The notes beneath the pieces are model-generated. The model ran no database searches. It was not told the origin of the DNA and worked only from the letters and a program-made list of their open reading frames with translations. 64,000 bases of DNA. Source: Fistularia commersonii (lineage: Eukaryota; Chordata; Actinopteri; Syngnathiformes; Fistulariidae). The position numbers and the translations under genes are program-made. The stretch covers positions 1,873,765 through 1,937,764 of the forward strand of contig JBBMNZ010000001.1 in assembly GCA_037954325.1 (NCBI GenBank), written 5' to 3'. Shown one piece after another: positions 11,982 to 25,316 of this stretch (positions are counted from its first letter, which is position 1; each line of letters starts with the position of its first letter).

Positions 11982-12417
11982 GCACACACATACACAGGTT
12001 TCTTCAATGATAAATCACTTCACACACAAATATTTCTGGTCCCTGTTTCCATGGCAACACAGTGCTGTTGGAAAGCCTCTGGGAAGCGGAGAGCAGATTA
12101 TTGTGCGTATGTGTGTGTGTGTGTGTGTGTGTTGTTGTCCTTCAGTGTGTGTGTTGTTTGTCTTTGTGTAACTTCATTGGGAAAGTTTTTCTTCCGCGCC
12201 AAATATGGTTTTAGATGGTCCACACAACTGCCAAACAACAGACGTGTGTGTGTGTGTCTGTGTTTGTGTGTGTGTGTATGGGTGGGTGGGTTTAAGCTTA
12301 TTATCAACACTGTTGCCATGGAAACTGCAAAATAAGCCCGAAGGTGTGTTGTTTTTTTTTTTTTTTTGTTTGCTCAACTTCTTTGTGAGGAGCAAAAAGA
12401 TAAAGGATATTTTAACA

Positions 12418-12465
<48 letters not shown>

Positions 12466-12580
12466 GAGGCCATGCAATATAGGGGTAATTAACTCCCTAT
12501 TTCTCACACACAGTAACCCGATGGGTTTAGCTCATATCATTGGTCGAAACTATATGTGTGTGTGTGTGTGTGTGTGTGTG
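11940..12580. repeat. Cluster of CA/GT microsatellites
   Basis: Runs occur at about 11941-11980 (CA), 12112-12131 (GT), 12243-12281 (GT, interrupted), 12425-12463 (GT) and 12553-12580 (GT). The switch from CA to GT gives inverted complementary tracts that could pair in single strands. Confidence 0.95.
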
Positions 12581-12699
12581 AGATCAATGCAATGCTAACA
12601 TGGCTAGCATGTAGCCGCCATGTGAAAAGTCCTGTTCTTATTTCTTCTTCTCCGTCGGACTTTGCAAGCACGGATTGAAATCTCAGACCAGAGGCGAAA

Positions 12700-12897
12700 C
12701 CCGGGAGGGGAAAAAAAAAAGATTTATTTTTACATCCGATGAGACGACCTCAGAGCATGCAGCTTCATCACCCTCCTCTTCCTCATCACCATCAAGGCGT
12801 GTTTTGATCACCGCGCCGCCTGCATCTTCATCACGCTTTCACATCTCCGGTCACAGAAGCTCAGAAGACGAAACACTGACATGCAGCGACGACACAC

Positions 12898-12933
<36 letters not shown>

Positions 12934-13026
12934 ACAAAACATCAGCGCCGTCAGGACGTCCCGATCCCGATAAGTTGCCCCCCCCATGTTGTTCATATAT
13001 TGTGCTTTTAGTTTCAAAGTAAGGCT
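12700..13026 (-). other. PLPPR3 3' UTR region
   Basis: Downstream of the PLPPR3 stop (reading leftward) there is a CA tract at 12893-12930 and a minus-strand AATAAA at 12728-12723. Another AATAAA (13031-13026) overlaps the stop codon itself. Confidence 0.5.
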
Positions 13027-16000
13027 TTATTTTGAAAGGTAGGCCTCTTCCTTGAACCTGCGCGCGTGGAGGTTTTTGTAAACGTTCTCCTGCTCTAATA
13101 GAACCAGCGCCGTTTTGCGCCTCATGGCCGTTTCCCTGCGCTGCGCGTCGGCCGCCATGTCGTGCGGCGGCGGCGGCGGCATGGCCAGGTCCGGCGAGGC
13201 GGAGCGGCGCGGCCGGAAGCTGCTGCCCCGGGCGGCGAGGTCGCCCCGGTGGAGGCTGTTGAGGTCGTAGGCTTCCCGCCGGTCGCTCCCGCCGGACAAC
13301 CACTCGTACGAACTGTCATTGGCTGTGAGGGGCGGAGCTTGAGGAGGGGGAGGCACTTGGACCACGGGGTGGTGGGGCGCGTGGGCGTCCACCGTGACGA
13401 TCCCCGACACGTCCGACACGGGGCGATAGCGCGGCGAATCGGCGGCCGAGGAGGAGACGGAGCAGACGGAGGTGCTCTCGGACGACCTCTCGCCGGAGGA
13501 GGAGGACAGGAGGCCCTGCTGCTTGGACATGGCGATGACGTGCATGAGTCTCGGCTGGCCGGCGCCGCCGCGCCCCGACGCGTCACCGGTCGTCTTCTCC
13601 CGGATGGCTAACCATTTAGCGCGGGTCAGCGCGCTCTTGGGCGACACGGGCGGCGGTCCGGCTTCGGGGATCTGCGGGGGGCGAGGGATCGCCACCGCCT
13701 TGGCGCCTCCCGGAGGCGGCGTCGGGTTCCGGTTTGCCCCCGATCTGTTGCCCTGCAGCGCCGGGGGGTAGATTAGCCCCGGGGGCCCCCTGCCCTCCGA
13801 CCCCGCCGACCCTTCTTCTGAACCGTCCTCGCTGGTTTCGCGCTCCTCGTGGCCCCTCATTTCCGTGGACCTCTGCTTCCACTCGGACACCAGCTGCTGC
13901 GAGCGGACCGGGTCCATCGGAACCTGGACGGCTTTCAGTCGGCGCTGCTGTTGCTGCAAGGGCGGCGGCCCCGGGTCCCCCGGGCCCTCTCCGGCTCCCG
14001 TGACGTTCATGCTAGCGCGCGGAAGCGTGTTACTGAATGTCAACATGGTCTCCTTCCCCATGGGGCTCCTGGGCGCAAGCAGCTCCACGTCCACGCTCGC
14101 CCTTTTCAGGCTCCCCATGGAGCCCGACTCGCGCTGCAGGGGCCGCGTGGGGCCAGGGGCCTCCGCGATTTCGTCGTTGCTCTCGGATGCGGAGGCCGGG
14201 CCCTTGTTGTAGACGGACTCGTGTCCTCGCTCTGTTAGCGCTCGGAGAGGGTCCTCCTTCGGGGGTGGAGGAGGCGGGGCCATGGCCACGCTATCCGACG
14301 ACTTGAAATTGGCCACCGCGTGAAAAGCCTGCGGAGGAACCGGACGTCAACAAGATGTCTGCGACTCTCGGCGCGCGTCGACTAGCGGCTGTTAGCCTTC
14401 TCTATTAGCACGATAGCAGCGTTAGCGGACGTCATCATCCACTGACCAGGTAGGCGGCGATGAAGGCGCCGATGAGGAAGCCCACGTAGACGTCGACGGG
14501 GTGGCTGCGGTGCTGCGTGATCTGAGTCAGGCCGGTCAGCACCGCCGCGATGGCGAAGGCGAACACCAGGACGGGCTTCAGCAACTTGGTGCTGTCCGAG
14601 ATGGTGGAGTTGAAGTACATCTGGAGACGAGAGAGGGGCGGTCAGAGGAGAACCAGAGTCCGACCAATCGGTGCTCGGATGGGTCCTGACCGGGTTTCAC
14701 CATAACTTTAACATCCAATTTAATGTTCACATCTCGTTGTTCCTCTCGGAAGCTCTGGTGTCGGCTTCTTTCGGATTGGCTGCCTGCTATCACAAGTAAA
14801 CCGACTATCGATTGACCTTCCTGGGTTTCGCTCTTCTTTTCTCCTGAATTTTTCGACTCCTGAGTTCCATCCAGATCATGTGATGCTCTTCTGTTGCGGA
14901 TTGACGGGACATTGAGAAGTTTGGTCTTAATGTTAGCGGGATGGGCTTAAATTGTAGCCCCCTTCACTGCTGGGCTTGGTTTGTCCCTTTCGGTCCACTC
15001 GTGTTCTGGTGCTACCCGTAAGTGACCCTGCAACCATAGTGCGCAAACGATGACCCTGACAGTGGGCATTCTTAAAGTTGGGGGAAGGGGGCTTCCATCC
15101 CAATAGGGAGGCCCTGCAAGAGCTTGCAACCCCAATAGTGACCTCACATTGAGCCTGCGGTGACCCCGACATTGGGTGGACACAAACTTAGGGGGAGGGT
15201 CTTAAGCTTATGCCCCTCGGCTTCACTACCAGACTTTTTTTAGCCTCTTCCGGTCCACTAATGTTCTACAACAGCCCGTTGATGAACCCCCGTCAGAACC
15301 TGCAAACCCCAGTGAGCCACTGATGACCCTGATACGGGTGGTCTTAAAGTTAGGGGGTGGGCTTAGCTTAGCCACTCCCCTTCACTACCGAACTTGTTTT
15401 GTCCCTTTCGGTCCACTAATGTTCTAAACCGGTCTGCTAGTGACCGCCTGCCTGAACCTGCAACCCCTAGTGAGCCAGGTGGTGACCCCAACATTGACCC
15501 CAACAAGTTTAGTCCCTCCCCTTCAATAAAATTAGGGTGAGGGGCTAACATTTAGCCCATCTCCTTCACTACCGGACTTGTATTTCCCTCTCAGTCCACT
15601 AATGTCCTAAACCAGTGACTCCAACATTGGACAGACTGGAAGTTAGAGGGACTAAACAAGTCCAGCAGTGGAGGGAGGGGTTGTAGTTTAAAGTTTAGCC
15701 CCTCCCCTTCAATAAAATTAGGGTGAGGGGCTAACATTTAGCCCATCTCCTTCACTGCCAGACTTTTTTTTAGCCCCTTTCGGTCCACTAATGTTCCAAC
15801 AGCTTGTTAGTGACCCCCTACCGGAAACTGCAAACCCCAGAGAGCCGGTGATTACCCTGACACGGGTGATCTAAAAGTTAGGGTGAGGGGCTAACATTTA
15901 GCCCATCTCCTTCACTGCCAGACTTTTTTTAGCCCCTTTCGGTCCACTAATGTTCCAACAGCTTGTTAGTGACCCTCTGCCAAAAACTGCAAACCCCAGT

Positions 16001-17799
16001 GATCCAGTAGTGACCCCAACATTGACCCAGCCACCCCGCCACCACAGCAACCCCCGGAAACGTGAACTTACAGAAACGTAGACAGCAGCGAAGGCTGACA
16101 GCGTTGCATGCTGGGAAGGGAAGGTTTTCCTGTCCAAGAAAACAAACCCGGCGAAGAGACCATAAGTACCGGGAGCGCTCGTTCGATCGCTCCCGTCGCG
16201 TTTGTCGCGGCTACCTGGCGACCATGATGGCGTGCTGGTCGTGTCCGGCGCAGATGTCGGCAGTGATGTAGGGGTTGGTGTCGCAGGAGACGCCCGGCTG
16301 GGTGTAGTTGGGCTGGCAGACGGTGAGGAAGAAAGGGGCGTGGTAACCCGTCGACAGCTGGATGATGTCGGTGACCAGCGCCGTCGCGCAAAGTCCGAAC
16401 ACGTGCACGCCTGCACACAAGGATCACGGACGACATCAACCCCACGTCACGGCTTCCCGGCGGCGTTCCAAACCGGCGTCGGCGTACCCACGAAGCGCAC
16501 CGTCCTCCGCAGGAAGGAGTTGAAGTTGCAACCTCCGGCGTTGATGCTCCTCTCCGAGCGCCGAAGCTGCTGCCGCGATTGGACGCCGTAGAGGAAACCC
16601 TCCCCGAGCATGATCTGACGGGACGAAAAACCACGGTTGTGACCCCGACGGCGACGGGATCGCCACGGCGACGGGAAGGGGGTCGGACTCACCGAGGCCG
16701 CCGGTCCGGCGAAGGCCAGGCTGAGGAGCATCAGCAAGGGGATCAGCTCGTCGCCGCCGTCCACGTACGGCATGCTGAGGCGCCGGTCGTGGCAACGGAA
16801 CCCCACGTGAGCCGGACGCACCACGTCCGTCAGCTCCAGGAAGTACAGCGACACCATGGAGGACGCCACGATCGGCAGCTGCGGACGGAAAACGTCAACG
16901 TCGGGAAGTCGGATTTTTTCCGTTTTTTTTTTTTTTTTTTTTCCCCGATCGGGACGCCGTCCGGTAACCGGTTTCCGTGGCGACGCCGCATCCGGTAAGT
17001 TTTTTTTTTTCCGTTTTTTTTTTTTTCCCCGATCGGGACGCCGTCCGGTAACCGGTTTCCGTGGCGACGCCGCATCCGGCAGGTTTTTTTTTTTCGTTTT
17101 TTTTTTTTTACCCGAACGGGACGCCGTCCGGTAACTGGTTTCCGTGGCGACGCCGCATCCGGCAGGTTTTTTTTTTCGTTTTTTTTTTTTTTTTCCCCGA
17201 TCGGGACGCCATCCGGTAACCGGTTTCCGTGGCGACGCCGCATCCGGTAGGTTTTTTTTTTTTCGTTTTTTTTTTTTTCCCCGATCAGGATGCCGTCCGG
17301 TAACCGGTTTCCATGGCGACGCCGCATCCGGTAGGTTTCTTTTTTTTAGTTTTTTTTTCCCCGATTGGGACGCCGTCCGGTAACCGGTTTCCGTGGCGAC
17401 ACCGCATCCAGTAGGTTTTTTTTTTCGTTTTTTTTTTTCCCTGAACGGGACGCCGTCCGGTAACCGGTTTCCGTGGCGACGCCGCGTCCGGCAGGTTTTT
17501 TTTTTTCGTTTTTTTTTTTTTTTCCCCGAACGGGACGCCGTCCGGTAACCGGTTTCCGTGGCGACGCCGCATCCGGCAGGTTTTTTTTTTTTTTTTTTTC
17601 CGCGGTTTTCGAAAGAGCTTATTTTGGAATCGGTCTTCGGACGTCGGTCGTCATGGAAACGCGATATGATTTTTATTCTGATATCAATTTTGAAACTAAT
17701 TGATCCATAAAAGATATGTTGGTTATTTCTCGTTTTGAACGATCTTCCACGCGGAGACGGACAAGATCTTCTCGCTGTTACCATGGAAACACTGCGTGT

Positions 17800-17838
<39 letters not shown>

Positions 17839-17937
17839 TTTCACCTCCACAAAGTAGAAGCAAGGCAGCAGCGTCAAACTGTCCTTCGCCGGTTTCTTCT
17901 TCATCTTGTCTGGAGAATCCATCATCATCATCATCAT
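13027..17937 (-). CDS. plppr3: Phospholipid phosphatase-related protein type 3
   Basis: This is a neuronal multi-pass plasma-membrane protein of the LPP-related (PRG) family. Seven coding exons: 17937-17845, 16878-16693, 16614-16488, 16410-16215, 16129-16072, 14620-14447 and 14328-13027, giving about 711 residues (human 718). Six membrane segments occupy the first ~280 residues. The first exon has LTLLPCFYFVE and the second LPIVASSMVSLYFLEL. SINAGGCNFNSFLRRTV and KTFPSQHATLSAFAAVYVS are family-typical. PRG proteins resemble lipid phosphate phosphatases but lack a complete PAP2 catalytic set; here SQHA stands where active LPPs have SGHS. The last exon encodes a long cytoplasmic tail with SLKRASVDVELLAPRSPM and VIAMSKQ blocks conserved with human. 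The start lies in a run of six in-frame ATGs. Introns 1 and 5 carry minisatellites. Confidence 0.96.
14930..16030. repeat. Diverged tandem repeat, ~160-260 nt units, in PLPPR3 intron 5
   Basis: The word CGGTCCACTAATGTT or a close variant recurs at about 14991, 15250, 15410, 15594, 15781 and 15941. It is embedded in longer similar units that also share GCTAACATTTAGCCC and CTTCACTGCCAGAC. There are about six copies. It fills most of the 1.45-kb intron. Confidence 0.85.
16907..17600. repeat. ~83-nt minisatellite, eight copies, in PLPPR3 intron 1
   Basis: The core GTGGCGACGCCGCATCC or a close variant recurs near 16976, 17061, 17143, 17229, 17312, 17393, 17476 and 17560. Each unit joins two T-runs (plus strand), a GACGCCGTCCGGTAACCGG segment and a GTTTCCGTGGCGAC segment. 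Units differ mainly in T-run length. On the gene's sense strand the repeat is open and would encode Lys/Arg-rich peptides. Confidence 0.95.
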
Positions 17938-17953
17938 CTTCGTCCTGGTGGAG

Positions 17954-17988
<35 letters not shown>
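17796..17988. repeat. GT and CA microsatellites flanking PLPPR3 coding exon 1
   Basis: A GT tract (about 17802-17837) abuts the donor side of the first coding exon, and a CA tract (about 17956-17987) lies just upstream of the start codons. A (CAT)n run at 17920-17937 supplies the start-codon cluster. Confidence 0.9.
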
Positions 17989-17989
<1 letters not shown>

Positions 17990-18239
17990 CTGTTATTGTT
18001 ACTGTTGTTTTGGTTTTTTTCTCCATTAAATTAAAGTTGATTCCAGAGCATCAAGAGGAACCAGAAGCACCAGGAAGATTTTATTTGCCGATCAGATTCG
18101 ACAGGATCTTCACTTTGGAGAACCTGCAGGAGAACCTTCACGCCTGGAGACCGAACCTACCCGAGATCAGACCCGAGCCCTGGTCCAGGTCTCCAAACGT
18201 TGGTCCTGCATTCACAGCTCTCCTTCACCTGGAATCAGG

Positions 18240-19215
18240 ATGTCCAAGATTGAAGATGATCTTCTTGTTTGGACAACCAGAAGAAACCAAAGATGATCTT
18301 CTTGGACCACCAGGAAAAAACGAAGACGATCTTCAGGCTTTAACCATTAGGAGAAACCAGAGACGATCTTCTGCTTGGACCATCAGAAGAAACCTGATCT
18401 TCTGCTGGTGAAGAAACCAAAGAAAATCTACTTGGACCGCTGGAAAAAACGAAGATGATCTTCAAGCTTTGACCATCAGGAGAAACCGGAGACAATCATC
18501 TCCCTGGACCACCTGAAGAAACCTGATCTTCTGCTTGGACCACCAGAAGAAACCAAAGATAACCAACTTGGACCATGAGAAAAAAATCGAAGACGATTTT
18601 CAAGCTTTGACCATCAGGAGAAACCAAAGATGATCTTCTCCCTGGACCACCAGACGAGACCTGATCTTCTCCCTGGACCACCAGAAGAAACCAAAGATAA
18701 CCAACTTGGACCATGAGAAAAAAATCGAAGACGATTTTCAAGCTTTGACCATCAGGAGAAACCAAAGATGATCTTCTGCTTGGACCACCAAAAGAAACCT
18801 GATAACCATTAGTTGGACCACCAGGAGAAACCTGATCTTCTGGTGGTGAAGAAACCTAAGATAACCAACTTGGACCACCAGAAAAAATCGAAGACGATCT
18901 CCAAGCTTTGACCATCAGGAGAAACCAGAGACGATCTTCTGCCTGGACCACCAGACGAGACCTGATCCTCTCCCTGGACCACCAGAAGAAACCTGGTCTT
19001 TTGCTTGGACCACCAGAAGAAACCAAAGAAAATCTACTTGGACCACCGGAAAAAAAACAAAGACAATCCTCTGCATGGACCACCGGAAGAAACCAAAGAT
19101 GATCTGGACCACCAGAAAAAACGAAGATGATCTTCAAGCTTTAACCATCAGGAGAAACCCGAGATCTTCTACTTGGACCACCAGAAGAAACCTGATCTTC
19201 TCCCTGGACCACCAG
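18240..19215. repeat. Minisatellite with ~38-40 nt core and higher-order units upstream of PLPPR3
   Basis: The core GGACCACCAGAAGAAACC with GATCTTCT recurs across nearly 1 kb. A longer unit of about 108 nt at 18535-18642 is repeated almost exactly at 18674-18780, showing higher-order duplication. It probably lies in the 5' intron of PLPPR3, between the GC-rich promoter and the first coding exon; that placement is inferred. Confidence 0.9.
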
Positions 19216-19429
19216 GAACCTCCCTGTGCTCCCCACCCACCGCCTCCATCAGCCCCAGACCTTCAGGGAGGCACGACCTTCACGGACCTCCGTCGCCGCG
19301 GCGACAAGGTCCACAGAAGACAGAGATGTCAATCAAGCAGGATGGATGCTGTCATTATGGGATGTCCTCCACCTCCATCCATCACTGACAACCAGCAGAA
19401 GATCTCGACGGCTGCAAGGAGACCCGACT

Positions 19430-19446
19430 ACACGGAATGCAGTGTG

Positions 19447-19481
<35 letters not shown>

Positions 19482-19870
19482 TCTCCCCCGCGCACGCGCA
19501 CCGCAGGGACCGCAGTCTTTGTGTCTCGCGGAAAAAAAAAAAAAAAAAAACGCCGGTTCTCACCTCATGCGCGCGCGTCCCTTCCTCGGTGCGGGATGCG
19601 GGGCGGCGGACGTGCGGGATGCGTGCGGCGGTGCGTGCGGGTGCTGCGGCCGCGCGTTAGGTTTCCGCACGGCGTGCGCGTCAGGTGCGCGCGCGCGAGG
19701 TGTCAGGTGGCCGTCTGGCTCCGCCCCCCGCCCCCCCCCTCCCGCGTGATCGATGAGTTCGACGCGACCACGTGACACCCCCGAGTCACGTTTTCGTGCC
19801 GGTGACGTCACCGACGCGGGTTCGAAGCCCCGCCCACTCGCCCGCCCGCCAGGGGGCGCAGCGAGGAGAA
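19430..19870 (-). promoter_or_regulatory. GC-rich probable PLPPR3 promoter with CRE
   Basis: This is a CpG-rich block upstream of PLPPR3, with a GT microsatellite (19441-19481) and an A-run (about 19531-19550) on its inner side. GGTGACGTCACC at 19801-19812 is a perfect palindrome containing the full CREB site TGACGTCA. CACGTGAC occurs at 19770. The start site itself is not visible. Confidence 0.5.
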
Positions 19871-19880
19871 TTAGTGCTAA

Positions 19881-19884
<4 letters not shown>

Positions 19885-19918
<34 letters not shown>

Positions 19919-20760
19919 CACTAGGGGCGGATTCTTGTTGAAAATCTTCTTGTCGTGGTAAATAAACTTGATGTTCTTTATTTGAAGATGTTTCCGAGAG
20001 GTTTCTTCACCTCTCATGACCATATTTTCCAAATATAGCGGATATATTTGGAAAGTATATTTAAAAAACAATATAAGAGTTATATTCAGAAAACAATATA
20101 TATTAAACAATATAACAGTTATATTTGGAAACTATGTGACGAACAAAATAATAGTTATATTTGGAAACTAAATATAATTAAGTATAATAAAGCATAATAA
20201 TTAGAAACAATTTCCTTTGGGATAAATAAAGTTGTTCTCATCTCATCATCTTATCTCATACTGAACAATATAACAGTTATATTTGGAAACTATATATAAC
20301 CAACAATATAAGTTATATTCTGAAACTATATAACTAACAATATAACAGTTATACTCAGAAATTATATATATCTGTATAAAGCTAAAAATATTAGTTATCT
20401 TCGGATACTTTATAGAACTAACGATATAATGGTTGTATTCGGAAACAATATATAACTAATAATATAACAGTTATTTTCGGAAACTATAAATAATTAACAA
20501 AAGAATGGTTATATTTGAAAACTGTATGTAACTAACAATATAACAAACAGTTATATTAGGAAGCTCTAAATATCTAACAAAAGATTAGTTATACTCGGAA
20601 ACGATATATAATTGACAATATAACAGTTATTTTTGGAAACTAAATACAACTAACAATATAGCAGTTGTATTTGGAAACAATATATTTAACTACCAATATA
20701 AATTATTTTTGGAAACAACATATAACTAACAATATAAGTAATATTCTGAAACTCCGGGAG
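19885..20760. repeat. AT-rich minisatellite array
   Basis: A (TTA)n run at about 19884-19912 is followed by many copies of a loose 35-60 nt unit around AACAATATAACAGTTATAT and GGAAACTATATA from about 20030 to 20760. It is non-coding. Confidence 0.85.
20195..20262 (+). mobile_element. LINE/SINE 3' tail fragment (GGGATAAATAAAGTT family)
   Basis: AACAATTTCCTTTGGGATAA and a TCTCATCTCATC tail match the ends of the longer copies at 27600-27775, 49860-50060 (reversed) and 57165-57405. This is the typical 3' end of fish L2-like retroposons. It interrupts the AT-rich array. Confidence 0.6.
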
Positions 20761-20762
20761 AA

Positions 20763-22426
20763 GCGGCTGAAACGTCTTCGTTTGCCAAGAGAAGAAGATT
20801 TGGACAAGATTTCACCACGACCTGGATGACTGACAACCTCCAGACGTGACTGGGGGAAAGAAAATATTATTTTCAAAATAAAAAGACTTAAATGGCCCGA
20901 GGTCAACCTCTTTGTTGTTGTTTTTTTATTGGTTTATCCTGACACCGGAGTACAGTTCGATGAGCCAATGGCGCGACAGATCGGCACCAAGAAAGAAGCC
21001 TGTCTGTCAAAACAGGCTCCGCCCCCTCAAAACCCCAACCAATGAGAGAGCGCGGGGCGGGGCGTTTGGCCAATCAGATTTACAATTTCTGAATTTGCTA
21101 TTAATGACATCATCACAGAGGACAGGAAGTGAGTCGCCGCGGTAATCCGGGATTATAAAGCCGTTAATCTCAAACCAAAATAAGAAAAAAACGAACAAAA
21201 TAAAAAAAAATACGCGTCTTATAATCGAAGACACCGTGACTTTTAAAAGACAAAACCTGTCAAAGCGTTCGAGTATTCGTGATTAAACGGGAGACGTTCC
21301 GGATTAAGCGAGGAGATTCGGGATCACGTTGGATAATCCCGGATTTTTTTTTTTCCCTCCGTCGTACTCTTCACGTCAAACCAAAGTTTGAGCGGCCCGT
21401 ATCATCGGCTCGCTCCTTCGCCCAAACAGGAAGTTCAGAGCAGAACGTCCGACGGCGCCTCCGGCCACTTCCTGTTATCGGGCGCCGCTTCAAAATAAAA
21501 GCACCTACAACACAATTCAAAGGCTGCGCACGGATTAACGTCTAATCAATAACCGATCGCCCGAGTCGAGTTCAAGCAGCTGCCGGTCAGTCAGTTTTTC
21601 TCCAATAATCAGTTATCACGTTATTGATTTTGCTGTTTTTTTTTGTTACTAATCCATTATAGGATACTAAAACTGATCAGTTTTCTTCTAAAACGCTGCG
21701 GAGCAATCATGTATCCGTGAAATCAATACTTCTAATCGGCAGATTTAACTTCTCGCCAACGTGCTGTTGTTTTACAGCCACAAAGAATCATTGATTGATG
21801 ACTGGCAGATGATTATTGATCGCTGGAAAGCTGGACCGACGGACGGCCGACACGTGAACTCGTCAATGTATTAATCCGTGATCTCCTTTCACTTCTAGCA
21901 TGACACCGAGTCCATTTTTATTTAAAAACATGGGGAATACATTGATTATTGTCAGTGTGGTCGAGCCGATCGATCAATCGGCTGATTGATCAGTGATGAT
22001 ACAGAGGCGGGTGTCCCTCCTGGTTCAGGGTTCATATAGATCCGCATCAGAGACCCGAAGAGGAACTCCCGAGATGTTGATTATTGATTATTGGTGACCT
22101 GCGTGTCCACTCGAATATATATCACGTTTGTTCCACTTCCTGTTTGGAGCAGGAAGTGATGACATGACCTGCGGCGGCTGCCATTCAGGTCAAAGAAGCA
22201 ACGGAACGGCAAAAAAAAAAAAAAAAAAAGACGACTGGAGCTCGAGAGAACTTTTTACAGGTCGCTTGGAGACTTTCTCCCCCAAATCCCCGTCCGGCCG
22301 GAACCGATCAGGTGATGTGGATCGACGAGAACCCCCTCCCCCCCCCCCCACCCTTTTCCCGGAGCGCGATCAATAATCAATCAGTCTGATGCGAGAGCGG
22401 TCGGGGTGCTGAGGCCACCGGGCCTC
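20763..22426. other. Intergenic region between PLPPR3 and TMEM259
   Basis: No coding gene is recognised. It includes a promoter-like CCAAT/GC-box cluster (20960-21080), a poly(A) run near 22210-22228, and probably the TMEM259 3' UTR at its right end. Confidence 0.4.
20960..21080. promoter_or_regulatory. CCAAT/GC-box cluster resembling a promoter
   Basis: Three CCAAT boxes (20965-20969, 21039-21043, 21070-21074), a CCGCCCCC box near 21020 and a GCGGGGCGGGGCG box (21052-21064) lie within about 115 nt. No gene is recognised on either side within 1 kb. Confidence 0.4.

Positions 22427-25316
<2,890 letters not shown>

Larger units (their letters stand above)
10681..12699. other. Intergenic region between MED16 and PLPPR3
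   Basis: No gene is supported. The 104-codon open stretch at 11158-11472 has no recognisable motif. The region contains a CTCF-like site at 10876, two RFX-type palindromes at 12045 and 12312, and a dense run of GT/CA microsatellites from 11940 onward. Confidence 0.45.

Noticed and set aside
13849..14306. Plus-strand open frames opposite the PLPPR3 tail exon
   Set aside because: Antisense to a high-GC exon whose minus-strand product is clearly PLPPR3.
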